From Eublepharis macularius (taxonomy: Eukaryota; Chordata; Lepidosauria; Squamata; Eublepharidae): 64,000 nt of DNA. The stretch spans positions 11,728,001 to 11,792,000 of the forward strand of contig NC_072805.1 of NCBI RefSeq assembly GCF_028583425.1, written 5' to 3'. A program made the position numbers and the translations under genes. This document shows positions 10,757 to 22,459 of this stretch, piece by piece. The first letter of the stretch is position 1. Every line of letters starts with the position of its first letter. The notes beneath the pieces are model-generated. The model worked only from the letters and a program-made list of their open reading frames with translations, did not search any database and was not told the DNA's origin.

Positions 10757-11230
10757 AAAAGAGCAAGAGTCCAGTAGCACCTATAAGATTAACAAAATTT
10801 GTGGTAGTAGGATATGAGCTTTCATGATTCACAGCTCACTTCTTCAGATACAACTAGAATGTGAGTCCATTAGTTATTAGTTGCAATTCAGAAGCTCAAG
10901 ACAATGCATTCACCTGGACTGAATCGAGACCTAGGCTTCTTGTCTCTTTACCAATGCTGATTTCTCCACACCCACCACCCCTCTGCATACCCCACCTTAT
11001 CCAATCACTTCTACTATTGTCATTCACCGGCTTTGCCACTTACCTGCTATTGTCGTTCGGCATCTGAAATCACTCCACTCCCCAAGATATAATGACAGAT
11101 GGACTCACATTCTAGCTGTATTTGAAGAAGTGAGCTGTGGCTCATGAAAGATCACACCCTACCACGAATTTTGCTACTGGACTCCTGCTCTTTTCTACTT
11201 CTACAGACTAATACGGCTATCTATCTTGAT
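10757..11230. repeat. Split copy of the GAGTCCAGTAGCACCTATAA repeat
   Basis: AAGAGTCCAGTAGCACCTATA...CACAGCTCACTTCTTCAGAT on the left, and mirrored TTTGAAGAAGTGAGCTGTGG...TACTGGACTCCTGCTCTTTT on the right, around about 250 bp that includes ATGTGAGTCCAT/ATGGACTCACAT as inner inverted repeats. Confidence 0.7.
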
Positions 11231-13634
11231 CTAACTCAGTTTATTACCATTTGTAGATGCCTCCGCAAGGAAAGCTACCCCCCAGGCTCCCGTACCAAGA
11301 AAACACTAAGGCAAGAAACGCTTGCACCTGTGCTGGGAGATTGTTCCCATTAAAGGAACATTACATCACAGCAGTGGTGGTGATGCTGGTCCTTATTTTA
11401 CTATTATTGGTCAATGAAGCTGGAAAGTGCTGCTGTCAGTCAGAAATATGCTGCAGGGTCTTCTTAGCTAAACAGAGGATAACTTTATTCAGAACAAACA
11501 ACATAAATCTAAAGGAGAATGAGGCCCACCAAAGTCTTTCACACTGGTTGCCTAGAGTGAGCCATAAGAAAGACCTGGCTTGGTTCTGCTCCAGATTCTG
11601 GCACTTTGGAACTATAATAAAACATGGAGTAGACTTCTGGATAATATAGCTGCCATAGTGGCATCATTATCATATGGGGGAAGTGCACCAGGGAAACAAA
11701 TGTAAAAGCTTCTCCCCTCTTTCCTAACTTAAGTGATATGAAGTACGGAGGATTTTGTTCTCTTTGATCAAGAGAGAACTGATGGTCACTTTGCATGTAT
11801 TCATTTTAGAGACATGTGCCCCAACTTTCTACACCTACTGTGGCTTACACAAACACCAAAACATCTAATATAGTAATAATCATCCAATGTATATTTATAA
11901 ATAAACAGAGAATACAAGCAGAGCACGTGTGGAGCAAACAAGGAGACTCTTAAAGAAGACAGTGGCACATCTGCTGATTTTGCGTCAGGTGACTTCTTGC
12001 TCTAACCTAAATTCAAACGGAACCTCCTTTTAGTTGTCTCTGCCCCCTCCTGCTGGGTCTCATACTCCGAAAACATGAGCCATGAGCCAAGACCCTCAGC
12101 CCCTTCATTCAGTCCCTAACCACTCATCAGGTTCTATCAAGTACACTCATAACACCAAAGCAGGCACTTTTTTGTGGGTTTTGTTGTTGTTGTTGCTCTG
12201 CTGGGTCAATTAATTTGGCAGCCATCTTGATTCATTTTCAATTGCTCTCGGGTACCAAAGTGGCATCATATTATTGCTTCATGTAATGTTACAGCACAAA
12301 ATTATTTTTTAAAATGCGGAGACAGTCCTGCACATCGTTTTAGCGTTTTTGTAATAATAATAAAAAAGAAGCGTTCTGCAACGGGAACAACAATTACGTC
12401 CGTGGTGAAAACGAGGTTTTGGTTTTTGACTTTGCTACTGACGAACCAGGACAAATCACTACACATCTTTCTTTAAAAGCTTGTTTCTAATGTCCAGCCA
12501 CAATTCAACACAGGGGCAGTCTGAAACGGTGCAGACTAAAGCAGGCCTGTTTTTTAATGCCTGGATTCAGCAGGAGCAGGGAAAAGGCCAGCTCTCCTTT
12601 GCGGCATCCCTTTTGTTTTCTCCCATATCAGTGAATGGCTGCCATTCATTTCTATGGGAGAAAATAAAACAGGTGATTCTGCTACCCCATCACTGGTGGC
12701 TCAACCCTTACATGGGTCCAGCAGTGGCTGCCGTGTGTCTCAACGAACAGAGCATGCAGAGATACCTTGCCCCATCTTTCGGGGATCCTTGCAATATAAA
12801 GCTCTCTGTCTCTCAACAATTCCCTCCTCCATCCCAATGACATGGAATTTACTAACAGCCAGTTATGCTGCACAATAATCAGTGCCCAACTTCCAATGCA
12901 CCACACTGGTTTTTTTTACAAGCAAAATCAAACGAAAACCTGGCATGAACTAGACACTGACGTTTCCAGTTGGATATGCAAATTGCCATTTTCTCATTTT
13001 GACTCTGGACCCCCCCCCCCCCCCGAAACATTCTACAACAAAAAAAGAACATGCTTAAAGAAAAACTCACCTGTCTCTCTCACATTTCCTTTGGGGATAG
13101 GAACAGCACATTATGGTGCATGCTGCCCTAGAAATCTTCAAAATATTATCTTAATATACGTATGCTTTCAAATAATCTGGAATCTTTTCAAGATCAGGCC
13201 TTTCAACTTTGTTGTTTTCCTGTTTCAGCGCCTTTCAACAGCTGTAAATCCTGGGTCCTGTTAATCGGATTGCCTTTCCTACACACAGAGCTCCCATTGC
13301 GAGCGTGCCCCAGGAACGGAGAAATGCTTAGGGACCAAAGGGCTCCTGTTGCTAGGGGAAGCAGAACAGTTGCTAAGAAGGTCACTAGGAGACTCTTGCT
13401 GGTTTCTAAGCACCACACTTTTGGCAAGCCCTTGAATCGGCTGTGTTAAGGGAAGGGGGAATTACTAAAAATTCGTTTATTCTGCTGCAGAGGACCTAGG
13501 AAATTCCTTGAGCCCAGCACCTTTACTGGTCCCGAATGATGCTTCCAGCCCTTCAGCAAACTTGATTTCATTGGATAATGTGTTTGTTTTAATGGTTTTA
13601 ATCTGGTTTGTGTCTTTGTATTGTTGTATACCAC
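11231..13634. other. Intron, no firm feature
   Basis: Largely unique-looking AT-moderate sequence with a poly-C run (13012) and a TTGTTGTTGTTG run (about 12181). A weak 18-base exon candidate at 13071-13088 was rejected (see the rejected list). Confidence 0.5.
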
Positions 13635-13845
13635 TTTGGTCCTCACCTGGATGGCCCAGGTTACCCCAATCTCATCAAAAGCTAAGCGGTCAGCCCCAGT
13701 TTATACTTGGATGGGAGACCACCAAGAAAGCCCAGGGCAGACCCTAGCAAACCATCTCTGTTCATCTCTTGCCTTGAAAACCCTGTGGGGTTGCGGGAAC
13801 ATAGCTGCAACTGGACAGCACTTTATACACACGCACAAGCCACTT
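13635..13845 (+). mobile_element. 5S rRNA-derived SINE
   Basis: The head (13657-13732) copies the internal promoter part of 5S rRNA: CCCAATCTCATCAAAAGCTA, then AGCGGTCAGC, then TACTTGGATGGGAGACC, which corresponds to the 5S box A, intermediate element and box C. The body CCTTGAAAACCCTGTGGGGT and tail GACAGCACTTTATACACACG follow. It is a SINE, not a 5S gene: the 5S part is truncated and fused to an unrelated body. Confidence 0.88.
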
Positions 13846-14027
13846 TGGGCCTTTTTTTTCCTTTTCTCTTTTGGAGAAGCTACTAACAAACATCTAAAAT
13901 TTTTAAAAAACAATGAAATACATTAGTAGAGATGGGATATTTTGGTGTACAATTTTTGCTGGACAGACTGTTCTAGGCTTTGCTGCACTGTGCCAATGGG
14001 AAATTGGATCTCATTTTACTTTCTCCT

Positions 14028-14910
14028 GGGTCAAATCCACATTACTCATTCTAAGTCGCATGTTCCCCGCATTCCCCACGCAATCCCGAGCGCCGGTCAC
14101 ATTACCTCATTAAACAGACGCATTTCATTCGCATTTCTCCCGAATATGTGGTCACAGGTTTTCAACGGGAGTTTCACGGTGGCCGTGAATGGGCCAATGC
14201 GCAATTTACACGGGTTTTTTTATAAACCACCCCCCTTCCTGTCTCTCCGGCCGTTCTGAGAGTTCCTATTGGCTGATTCAACTTGCAAGTGCTCCGTAGT
14301 CTGCAAAAGACTGTTTTTGACTTCATAGCATTGGATTTATTGATTATGCTGTTTCTGAATCAAATCTGGTAGTTTGAAAAATCATTTTGGGGTGAATCCA
14401 CCCTCAGAACGGACTCGCAAAACTTCCTTTTTAACTGTTTTTTATTTTTTTTATTTTATATTACTGTAATATCGAAATTATGAAATATCGAAATAATGAC
14501 ACTCCAAGGAAGTGAAACTTCAGTAAAATTCAGGCACTGAACTGTCCTGCATAGGAAATGCCCACGAAAGCTTCCCACATGCTTCCAAATTTCCAAAAAA
14601 GAAACGGGAGAGAGCCATCAGTGCTGTCAGTGGGGGAAAGAGAGGCACCATTATCTTCAATGATGTTTCTTTATAAGGCAAGATCGAAATAACGGAAAAG
14701 TGCGCTCAAAAAAATAAAAAAAAATGGGCGGGAAAAAAGGTCCCGCCCAAAAAAAGCGGTTTTCAAGCGGCCGTGTGACCAGAGGGACGCGCGAGAAAGA
14801 TGGATTGGAAGCAGGAATGTGAACGAAGAGGAAAAAATCACGGATTGGAGGCAAACGGAAGATATCCGATAAACATGCGGGTAATGGGTGAATGTGGATT
14901 CGACCCTGTT
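14028..14910. mobile_element. hAT-like element with GGGTCRAATCCACAT inverted ends
   Basis: Left GGGTCAAATCCACATTACTC, right (reversed) GGGTCGAATCCACATTCACC, with further matching inside (GCATGTT). About 880 bp, no transposase frame. Related ends occur at 16617-17603. Confidence 0.7.
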
Positions 14911-15307
14911 ATGGGGCCATAGCACAGAGCAAGAAGAGATGAAGGGGCCAGGGCTGCTTCGGGGTAGTTTGCTGCCCCAAGCAAGCACTCCTATCACTTT
15001 CTAGTCCTGAATTTCCACCAGTTGTGGTGAAGGCAAGCATCAAAGGGTGTGTGTCAGTCATCTCCCATACTGCTGGTGCAACATAACAAGCTCTCTATTA
15101 AGCAAGGAGGGGCTTCTTGACCCTTTCCATTTTGGTAGATTTTTCTTCTAGAAATTTCACCCCATCACATTCCTCTCCCTGCCATGAGAGAACACATAAC
15201 CAGCTCAAAAACTGCCAAACGAGGGGAGGGCATCTACAGACCCACCAACAAAATCTGCCATTGCTGTTTTGATGCCCTTTGCCGTCATGAGTTGCCCTTC
15301 CTCTTTG

Positions 15308-15537
15308 CAGCATAGCTAGGGTTGCCAGGTCCAGGTTGGGAAATTTCTGGAGATTTTGGGAGTGGAGCCTGGAGAGGGCAGGGTTTGGGGAGGGACCGGA
15401 CCTCAGTAGGGTATAATTCCATAGCATTCACCTTTTATCACAGCTTTTTTCTCCAGGGGAACTGATCTCTTTGGCCTGGAGAAAAGTTGTAATTCCAGGA
15501 GATCTCCAGCTACCACTTGGAGGCTGGCAACCCTAAG
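15308..15537 (+). mobile_element. TAGGGTTGCCAG-type inverted-repeat element
   Basis: About 230 bp, TAGGGTTGCCAG at the left and GGCTGGCAACCCTA at the right, interior with GGAGATCTCCAGC. A short non-autonomous DNA element; the cleanest copy in the window. Confidence 0.88.
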
Positions 15538-15612
15538 CATAGCAGTGTCCAGGCTCCCAAACTGGGCCCAATTTGGAATCTGGAACTTTAGGGAGAGGGA
15601 TATCCCAACCAT

Positions 15613-16517
15613 CAGGGCCATATTAACCCATGGCCAGGACCCTAGGCTTTCAGGTAGTTTGGGCCCCCTTTGGTACTTCAGTCTTTCACCCCACTACAGC
15701 TGACAGCCTGACCCTGGTATGGTAGGTACTAGACCACAGTACGTAGCCCTATATCCATTGTGAGGGTCTCCTGAAGAATTCTATCCACAATTTTAAAAAT
15801 ATTTTTATTGCGTGAGTAGAACTCTTCAGGAAAGCACATTTTGGGAGTATAATTGTTCAATACTGTAATATTTTGAAGTGAATAAAATTTTTATTATTTA
15901 TTAAAAATATATAATTTATGGATAATTCTTTTAATATGAGACAATTTGCTTCACTTCAATAAGGAAGCAGTCAATTATCTTATTAATAGAGATTATATAA
16001 GAGAATCGATTAATTGTAATTTATGTGGGGGTGTGCCTCAGCAAAAAAAATGGACAGGCCCCTACTCCTTGTGGGGCCCCTAGGCTTCGGCCTAGTCAGC
16101 CTTATGAATAATGCGGCCCTGGCCTAGGCTTCGGCCTAGTCAGCCTTATGAATAATGCGGCCCTGGCCTAGGCTTCGGCCTAGTCAGCCTTATGAATAAT
16201 ACGGCCCTGGCCTAGGCTTCGGCCTAGTCAGCCTTATGAATAATGCGGCCCTGGCCTAGGCTTCGGCCTAGTCAGCCTTATGAATAATGCGGCCCTGGCC
16301 TAGGCTTCGGCCTAGTCAGCCTTATGAATAATGCGGCCCTGGCCTAGGCTTCGGCCTAGTCAGCCTTATGAATAATACGGCCCTGGCCTAGGCTTCGGCC
16401 TAGTCAGCCTTATGAATAATACGGCCCTGGCCTAGGCTTCGGCCTAGTCAGCCTTATGAATAATGCGGCCCTGGCCTAGGCTTCGGCCTAGTCAGCCTTA
16501 TGAATAATGCGGCCCTG
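15613..16517. mobile_element. hAT-like DNA element whose right end is a satellite
   Basis: Left end CAGGGCCATATTAACCC, right end (inverted) CAGGGCCGCATTATTCA. The flanks CCAACCAT and GCAGCCAT agree at 6 of 8 positions, as for an old 8-bp duplication. The last 44 bp before the right terminus are present in ten tandem copies. The interior is AT-rich with no transposase. Confidence 0.72.
16078..16517 (+). repeat. Satellite-like array, 10 copies of a 44-bp unit
   Basis: The unit starts CTAGGCTTCGGCCTAGTCAG and ends CTTATGAATAATGCGGCCCT. Copies are near-identical; the main variant is ATGCGG versus ATACGG in three of them. The unit contains palindromic CTAGGC.TTCG.GCCTAG, so each copy can form a small hairpin. 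The unit equals the terminal sequence of the surrounding DNA element. Confidence 0.95.
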
Positions 16518-16616
16518 GCAGCCATGTCTCTGTTCAGGCCTGGTTTGGTTCTGCAGCAGTGGCAGTCTGAGACATTCCAGCAGTGCCAAGCTAACATTCA
16601 AGCCAAGTTGGGCAGA

Positions 16617-17603
16617 CCTAGGCCGAATCCACACGTCTCAAGTTTGCCGCTCCCCCCGCCCCGCCCCCCCCGCCATTTATGCGCTTCTCAGAGGGCTGTT
16701 CACATACTCTTACCTCAGTCCCGCCATTCTTCGCATCTGTTGCGTTGTGCCTTAGATGAGTTCGGCGTGCTTTTTAACACTTCTCTTGCGCAGTTCTCAC
16801 CGTGGATGTGAACAAATAGAAGCGGTTCACAAAGAGACAGCCCACTATTAACCACCCCACTTCCTTGTTTATAGCTTTTCTGGAATACCATCCCTCTTTG
16901 CTGTGCAATTATTATGGTTTCTAACTCTTTTTAAGTGGGCATTCCTAGCGCTGTTGTGCAATCCCATCCATCAATATCACCCTGAAGTGGGGCGCTCAAA
17001 ATGCCCGTGGAAACATTGGGGGGGGGGGACGTCATTTTCATTTGCGTCATTTTTTACTGCCGAAGGACTGCTTAGGTAATATCTGTGGCTGCCAACATTG
17101 ACTCTCCTTTTTTAAAAAAAATGTTGAAATTACCGTTATAGTGAAAATCCGCTATTCTACAATATTTTATCGTTAAATAAGTAGTCTGTACTAATTGGCC
17201 AGCACCAACCTCCCACAATCTTTCCCAGTGACCCATTGTTCTCTCCTGGGACTCTATGACTATCAGAAAACACGGCTTCTCTTGGCCTGAGTGTGCAATG
17301 CTTCATTGTGTGGTTTATCACTGGAAGGGGTATGTGGCCTCGCCATAGCAATTTAGCAAAAAAATCGCTATAGCAGAAATCTAGTATACATTTTTTTAAA
17401 AAACGCAATGTCGTCATTGGCTACGGCGATCTAAACCTGCCCCCTAATGTGCGATTCTCCAAGGGATGTGGACAACGTAGAGTGCAATGCTGCTGCAGTA
17501 AGAGAGGGGATGTGAACACATACTGGGACAGTGCAGGACAGAATCCAGCACGATTATTGTGTATGAAAAGCGGAAGGTAGGGAAGTGTGGATTTGGCCCT
17601 AGT
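16617..17603. mobile_element. Element with TAGGSCNAATCCACAC inverted ends
   Basis: Left CTAGGCCGAATCCACACG, right (reversed) CTAGGGCCAAATCCACACTT. About 985 bp, no coding frame. The AATCCACA core is shared with the 14.0-14.9 kb element, so they are relatives. Confidence 0.68.
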
Positions 17604-18352
17604 GATGTTGGCCATGCTGAAAAGGTTGCTTGGACAGACCTGAACCAGCTTAGATCTGGCAAGTGGCAACACCAGAGGAGGCAACAGGCATGCCGACATC
17701 CAGTGCCCAGGTCCAAAATCAGCTTACTGCTGCCCATCACTGGCCCACCAGGAACCTTTCCAGCAAATTAAATGGCCAGCCTATCCTATAGATTTGAAAT
17801 AAATGGTTTTGAATGTTCCTTCTTATCCCATAATGCAGGTAACAAAGCAAGTCAGACAGCCGTTCAGAACCAGGGTAGGCAAGTGTAGGTAAGGAGCCAA
17901 AGCCATTGCTTGAGTTCACGACTTTCAGGATTCTCCGAGTGCCTTGACTTTGGGGTAAACTATTTTTCTTAAGAGGGAATCAGATGGCAGCTAAAAAGGA
18001 TGAACCCTCTCCAGTTTCCTATCTCTTTTCTTCCTTCCCAATTCCATCTCTCCTCAGTTGTCTGGGGGCGGGGGGGGGGGCACCTGAATTACACTCAGCT
18101 TCGCTATCCCACCACATTACTTCCATGTGGATGAGACATTGTCTTTTCCACAAAGAATTCCAAACACACTCACCCTGCCTCTTGGTAAAGGTGCAAATGG
18201 AAACAACGCAGAAGACCTTACGTCATAATGAGACAGGCAGGGTTATACCAGTTTCCAGAAGCTGAGAAATTTAACTTCTTTCTAGAAAATGTTGTCTACT
18301 AATAAGGCAGGAAAAACATTCAATAGAACAAAATATCCAGAACACCATTTGT

Positions 18353-19073
18353 TAGGGTTGCCAGCTCCAAATTGGGAAATTCCTGGAGATCTGAGGGGTG
18401 AAATCTGGAGAAACCTGGAGAAAGTGGGTTTTGAGGAGGGAAAGGACCTTGGCATGGCATAATTCCATAGAGTCCACCATCCAAAGCAGCCATTTTCTCC
18501 AGGTGAACTGATCTCTGTGGCCTGGAGACCAGTTGTAATTCTGGGAGATCTCCAGCCACTACCTGGAGGCAGCGCCAGATCTAGGGTTGCCAGCGCCCGG
18601 GGCAACCCTAGGCCGACCACTTCACTTCGCTGACATCATCATGCAGGGCAGAACGGCAGAGGCAGCGTGCGGGGCTGGGAAGCCGCCCGCGCCATTCACC
18701 TCCCCGCAGGCTAATGGCGCAGGCTGCCTCACAGCCCCCCGAGTTGCTTTTGCCTGCACTGCAGGACAGGGGACGGCCGGCTTGCCGCACACCCCCTACC
18801 CTGCAGGGCAGGCGAATGGCGCGGGCGGTCCCGCAGCCCCCCGCACTGCCTTTTGCCTGCCCTGCAGGACAGGGGGTGCACGGCAAGCCAGCCTCCCCCT
18901 GTCCTGCGGGGCAGGTGAAAGGCAGCGCGGGCGGCTGCAAGGCTGCCCGGGCTGCGAGGCTGCCCTCTGGTAGCTGGCAGCTGCTCCCAGCACCCCCTCC
19001 CTGGTGGCGCCGTGGGCAGACTACCCCCCCTGCCCCCCCTCGATCCAGCCCTGCCTGGAGGCTAGCAACCCTA
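18353..19073 (+). mobile_element. TAGGGTTGCCAG-type inverted-repeat element, interrupted
   Basis: Left end TAGGGTTGCCAG at 18353, right end CTAGCAACCCTA at about 19062-19073, interior CTGGAGATCTC...GGCCTGGAGACCAG as in the copies at 7905, 15308 and 59257. The GC-rich element 18570-19053 is inserted near its right end. Confidence 0.85.
18570..19053. mobile_element. GC-rich hAT-like element, copy 2, with 8-bp target duplication
   Basis: 484 bp, ends CAGCGCCAGATCTAGG and CGATCCAGCCCTG (inverted, about CAGGGC.GGATC). It is flanked on both sides by CCTGGAGG (18562-18569 and 19054-19061), a perfect 8-bp target duplication as made by hAT transposases. It has inserted into a TAGGGTTGCCAG-type element. 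No transposase frame. Confidence 0.88.
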
Positions 19074-19997
19074 CCATTTGTACACTCCAGGCAGACAGCA
19101 TTTCCCTCCTCTTTGGCCATAAAAGTTCAAGTATTTCCCTTCAACCAACAATGATGGATCTCCAGCTGGCATGTGAGTTTATTCACTTTATTTTGAGTCT
19201 GCATTTCTCAGAGAGGCCCAAAGCAAATTAGATTACTAAAAAACAATGCAACAAAGATCAGTATCATACATAAAACAAACAGTGCACTAAACCTGGAATA
19301 CAAAATAAGAGAACAATGAAATAAAACTAGCGTAACACAGCTAATTAAGAAAGGGGAGGAAACTGCCTGCATTTTCAGACATTAAAACGATGGTCCTACT
19401 CTTTTTATTAGAAGAGGCTTCTTGAACAACTTCATTTTACTACCCCCTCTATCATACAGAAGGCAGGCTACAATGTCCAAGTGCTACATGCTGGGTACAT
19501 AATATTGGACTACACTACAAGGCTGTTGTAAAGTGTTCTCTTGGAGGTCCTCCATAATGTAGGAATGATATTGAACTAGGCTGCAGGGCAGTTGCCAGTA
19601 GCAAGCCCACCCACCCACCGCTTATGGGGATAAAAGGTTTCCAGTGGTGTAGCAGGGGAAATGGCGGCTGAAAGGGGATAACAGTAGTAAAATTAGTAGG
19701 GGATAACAGTAGTAAAATTGTGCCAATATGGCATGAAGTTCCAAAACGTACACACTTTCCTGTCTAGATGGCATGCTAACTCCCTTGGATTGTGATCATT
19801 CCAGAAAGATTAGAACAGATCCAGTTTGTGAAATATCTAAACAAAGAAGGGGGAAATCCTGGAGAGTGGATAATTGGAGGATGACATTGTGCGGATGCTA
19901 AAAGAAAACACCACTTGAGTTTGGAAGTCAAGGGTAGTGAAACAACTCTGCAAATAGTCATAGACAGATCCTCTGGATGAAAAACAGACACATTTAG
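19074..19997. other. Intron with an old LINE-like 3' end
   Basis: At 19177-19330 lies a degraded repeat of the type TTTATTCACTTTATTTTGAG...AAAACAATGCAACAAAG, resembling the untranslated 3' part of reptile LINEs; similar traces at 9955-10130, 40025-40150 and 52105-52230. The remainder (19330-19997) shows nothing. Confidence 0.45.
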
Positions 19998-20162
19998 CTG
20001 CCTTACATTGTCAGACCAGTGGTCCGTCTAGTTTGGCATTGTCTACTTTGACAGGCAGTCTGAGCCAGAAAGAGGCCTTTCCCAACAGCTGCTACTTGAG
20101 ATCCTTTTGCAGGAGATGCCGGGAGTCAAACCGGTAATCTTCATCCAAACTGTGCAGCAGAC
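19998..20162 (-). mobile_element. tRNA-derived SINE (GGCTCAGTGGTAGAGC type), reverse
   Basis: GCTGCCTTACATTGTCAGAC, GGTCCGTCTAGTTTGGCATT, GAGATGCCGGGAGTCAAACC. Head end degraded. Confidence 0.8.
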
Positions 20163-20227
20163 ATGGTGAAGCCAAGTGCTTGATTCTCCTCTGGCCCCTT
20201 TCTGCTTGGTGATTCTGTTACTCTTAC

Positions 20228-20317
20228 CAATGCCCTGAAGGAAATTGGTCTGTTCCCACACGGTTGTCCTTGCTGTTCCGTTAGAAGGAACATACTGAGG
20301 TTTGACAGTAAGTGCTG
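20228..20317 (-). CDS. Candidate CNGB1 exon ending NFLQGIG
   Basis: An open frame containing SNGTARTTVWEQTNFLQGIG ends at a good donor (ATTG|GTAAGA, phase 1 out). Three acceptors are possible: AACAG (exon start 20317) and GCAG (20314) are phase 1 and would follow the 23.0-kb exon; CTCAG (20294) is phase 0. All have weak pyrimidine tracts. A SINE lies immediately to the left (20000-20160), but the candidate itself does not look repetitive. I do not recognise the peptide; it may belong to CNGB1 by position only. Confidence 0.42.
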
Positions 20318-20515
20318 CTGTTTGGTATTTTTGCATTATCCGCAAGTCTGCACTCTCAGCAGGAGGGGAAATGTGTCAAAGGTGGCAAAACGCATCTTTC
20401 CAGAGAATGCAAAGACTGAAACCCCACATATACTTACTAAAAAATGTCTAATCTAAATCAATGGGATTTCTGAGCAAAGAGGCTTACATTCATAAAATAG
20501 ACAGAGAAGGGGCTG

Positions 20516-20643
20516 AAGTGGCGCGGAGGGCAATCTAAACTCCCCTCTGTGTGGAGATCAGGGGGCGGGGCCACCAGCCATGTGACCATTTTCAAGAGGT
20601 TCCGGAACTCTGTTCCACCACGTTCCAGCTGAAAAAAGCCCTG
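20516..20643. mobile_element. Half copy of the GGGCTTTTTTTCTGG foldback element
   Basis: Right arm only: GTGGCGCGGAGGGCAATCTA...GGGGGCGGGGCCACCAGCCA...GCTGAAAAAAGCCCTG. Almost identical to the copy at 10143. Confidence 0.82.
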
Positions 20644-20644
20644 A

Positions 20645-21799
20645 CTGGAATACATACCCAAACTCCAACCATTTCTTTCCCACAGTGATTTGGAGCAGAC
20701 CAGAGGTAATATGGTTAATATTGGGGCAGATTCTACTATTCCACTCAGAAAAGTTTATTAAAATATTTATAGCCCACCTTTACTTTGGGTTCATGTTTGA
20801 AGCCTTCTTCCACCTGAAGTCTTCCATTGGAGGAAGGCTCCTTAGGCTGGAGGAAGGCTACTTGGAGGATGTTTGGATCCACCCCATTAATCCAGTTTCA
20901 TCCAAGGAAACCAAAGAAGTGTAGGTTCCTGAGGGCTAATCCTGAAAAATAGCCTTTTCCCTTTCAGAAGACAGTCCCAGGGTTTCTTGATGCTCTGGTG
21001 CACGAACATTTTAGTTCACACCAAATGCCACACATTTTGTTAACACACCCAGAACTGGCAGGTGCACAGGACTGCCACTTCTCAGCAGGATCACACCCAT
21101 CAAAAGTAAGTATAGAGACAATGGCTGGTGGTTTCTCCTGCTCTCTTTTCCTGTTATGGGATTTTAGTTTGCATTAACTTTTCATTAGCTGCCCTGAATA
21201 TCTGAATCACAAGGAAGAGTGTTAAGTATTTTAATTCAAAATAAATTACCCAGGAAGGGGGGGGGGGATGAAAGCCACACTCATCTCTCTCCTATTTGCC
21301 ATAGAAATCATACCTTTTCTTATATAACTAACCAATAAACTGCCTTCATCTCAGGTGTGGATTGCTCTTAAGCCTGTGTTTATTTAAATCAGGAGCAAAA
21401 AATAAAAACATGTGCCAACTCTTTTCTTTCTATTTCAGTATGTGTCCCTCAGCCAGGTTGGTTTCTTTGGTTTTGTACAAGGAGAATCTCCCAGAGTCTT
21501 CATTTGTTTCTCAGACACTTAAGCCCCTTTGCTCCCTGAAACCAAACAGAGAAGGGATATTAATGAGAAGAAATTGCTGAGGTAGGAAGAAGGAATGGGC
21601 ATCACCAGTGCACTGGGCACTCACAGCTCTTTAAAATATCACAACAAATCAGAATATTTCTCGCTCTAGGCCTGTGTCATGATTCCCGCGTGTCCCAGTG
21701 CATCAGCTACGGTGTTCGTTTGCCACCTCCTGGGTGTTCCTTTACTATAGGTGGCCCACCTACCATCAACAAGGACCCATGCTTTCCCAGAGCCTCTCT
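20645..21799. other. Intron, nothing recognised
   Basis: Unique-looking sequence with a poly-G run at 21258-21268. Short open frames only. Confidence 0.5.
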
Positions 21800-22195
21800 A
21801 CACAAGACTTCTGAAATGTGTTCTTCATTTGTCAGAGAGACAATGTTAGCCGGGAAGCATAGTTTTAAATGACAGAGCTGGCAGAGATTGCTCCAGAGGG
21901 GATGGATTTTCTCACAGTTCTCTGCTGCATCTGGTGTCTCCCCTTTTGGAGCCTTTGCCCTACTGAGGCTCAGTTAATTCAAAGTTTTAAGCAGCAAGGG
22001 CAGCAGGGTAAAAGCTGTGGCAGGGGAGGCAGTTCAGCATGCCAGAAGCAGTGGAGGGCTGTGAAAGAATCGCCCCCCCCCCACCCTGGAGCAATCTCTG
22101 CCGGCTCTGTCTTTCAAAACTACACTTCCCAGCTAACATTGTGTCTCCTGACACTTGATGAACATGCAGCCTGGCATCTCATGTAGAGAGACTCT
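21800..22195. mobile_element. Inverted-repeat element, same family as 41498
   Basis: TCTCTACACAAGACTTCTGA...AGACAATGTTAGCCGGGAAG at the left; CAGCTAACATTGTGTCTCCT...CTCATGTAGAGAGACT at the right. The interior is different and looks G-rich/diverged. Confidence 0.75.
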
Positions 22196-22459
22196 CTGTC
22201 ATCGCTCCAACTTTATGCAACAGGATCCCGCCCCCCAGGGAGGGGCACCTTCCTTAGAAGCTTTCAGTGGTAAAAGTGTAAATTCCAGGCATTATATTAG
22301 GTGGAGGGAAGAAAGAGATTTTATTGATAGTTTCAGGTGGGGAGCCATGTTCAGCTGCAGTGGAACAGCAAGTTTTGAGTCCAGACCAAGACCAACAAGC
22401 TTTTCAGGGTATAAGCTTTCAAGAATAAAAACTCACTTCATCAAATACAATTAGGAATG

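Noticed and set aside
13071..13088. 18-base exon candidate with a strong donor (ACAG|GTGAGT)
   Set aside because: The acceptor (CTATCCCCAAAG) is acceptable and a phase 1-1 reading exists, but the piece is too short to judge and two of three frames are not usable.
13657..13732. Possible 5S rRNA gene
   Set aside because: Only about 75 bp resemble 5S rRNA, with deletions, and it runs into a SINE body.
16078..16517. CRISPR-like array
   Set aside because: The 44-bp units are contiguous, without unique spacers, and the context is a vertebrate transposon.
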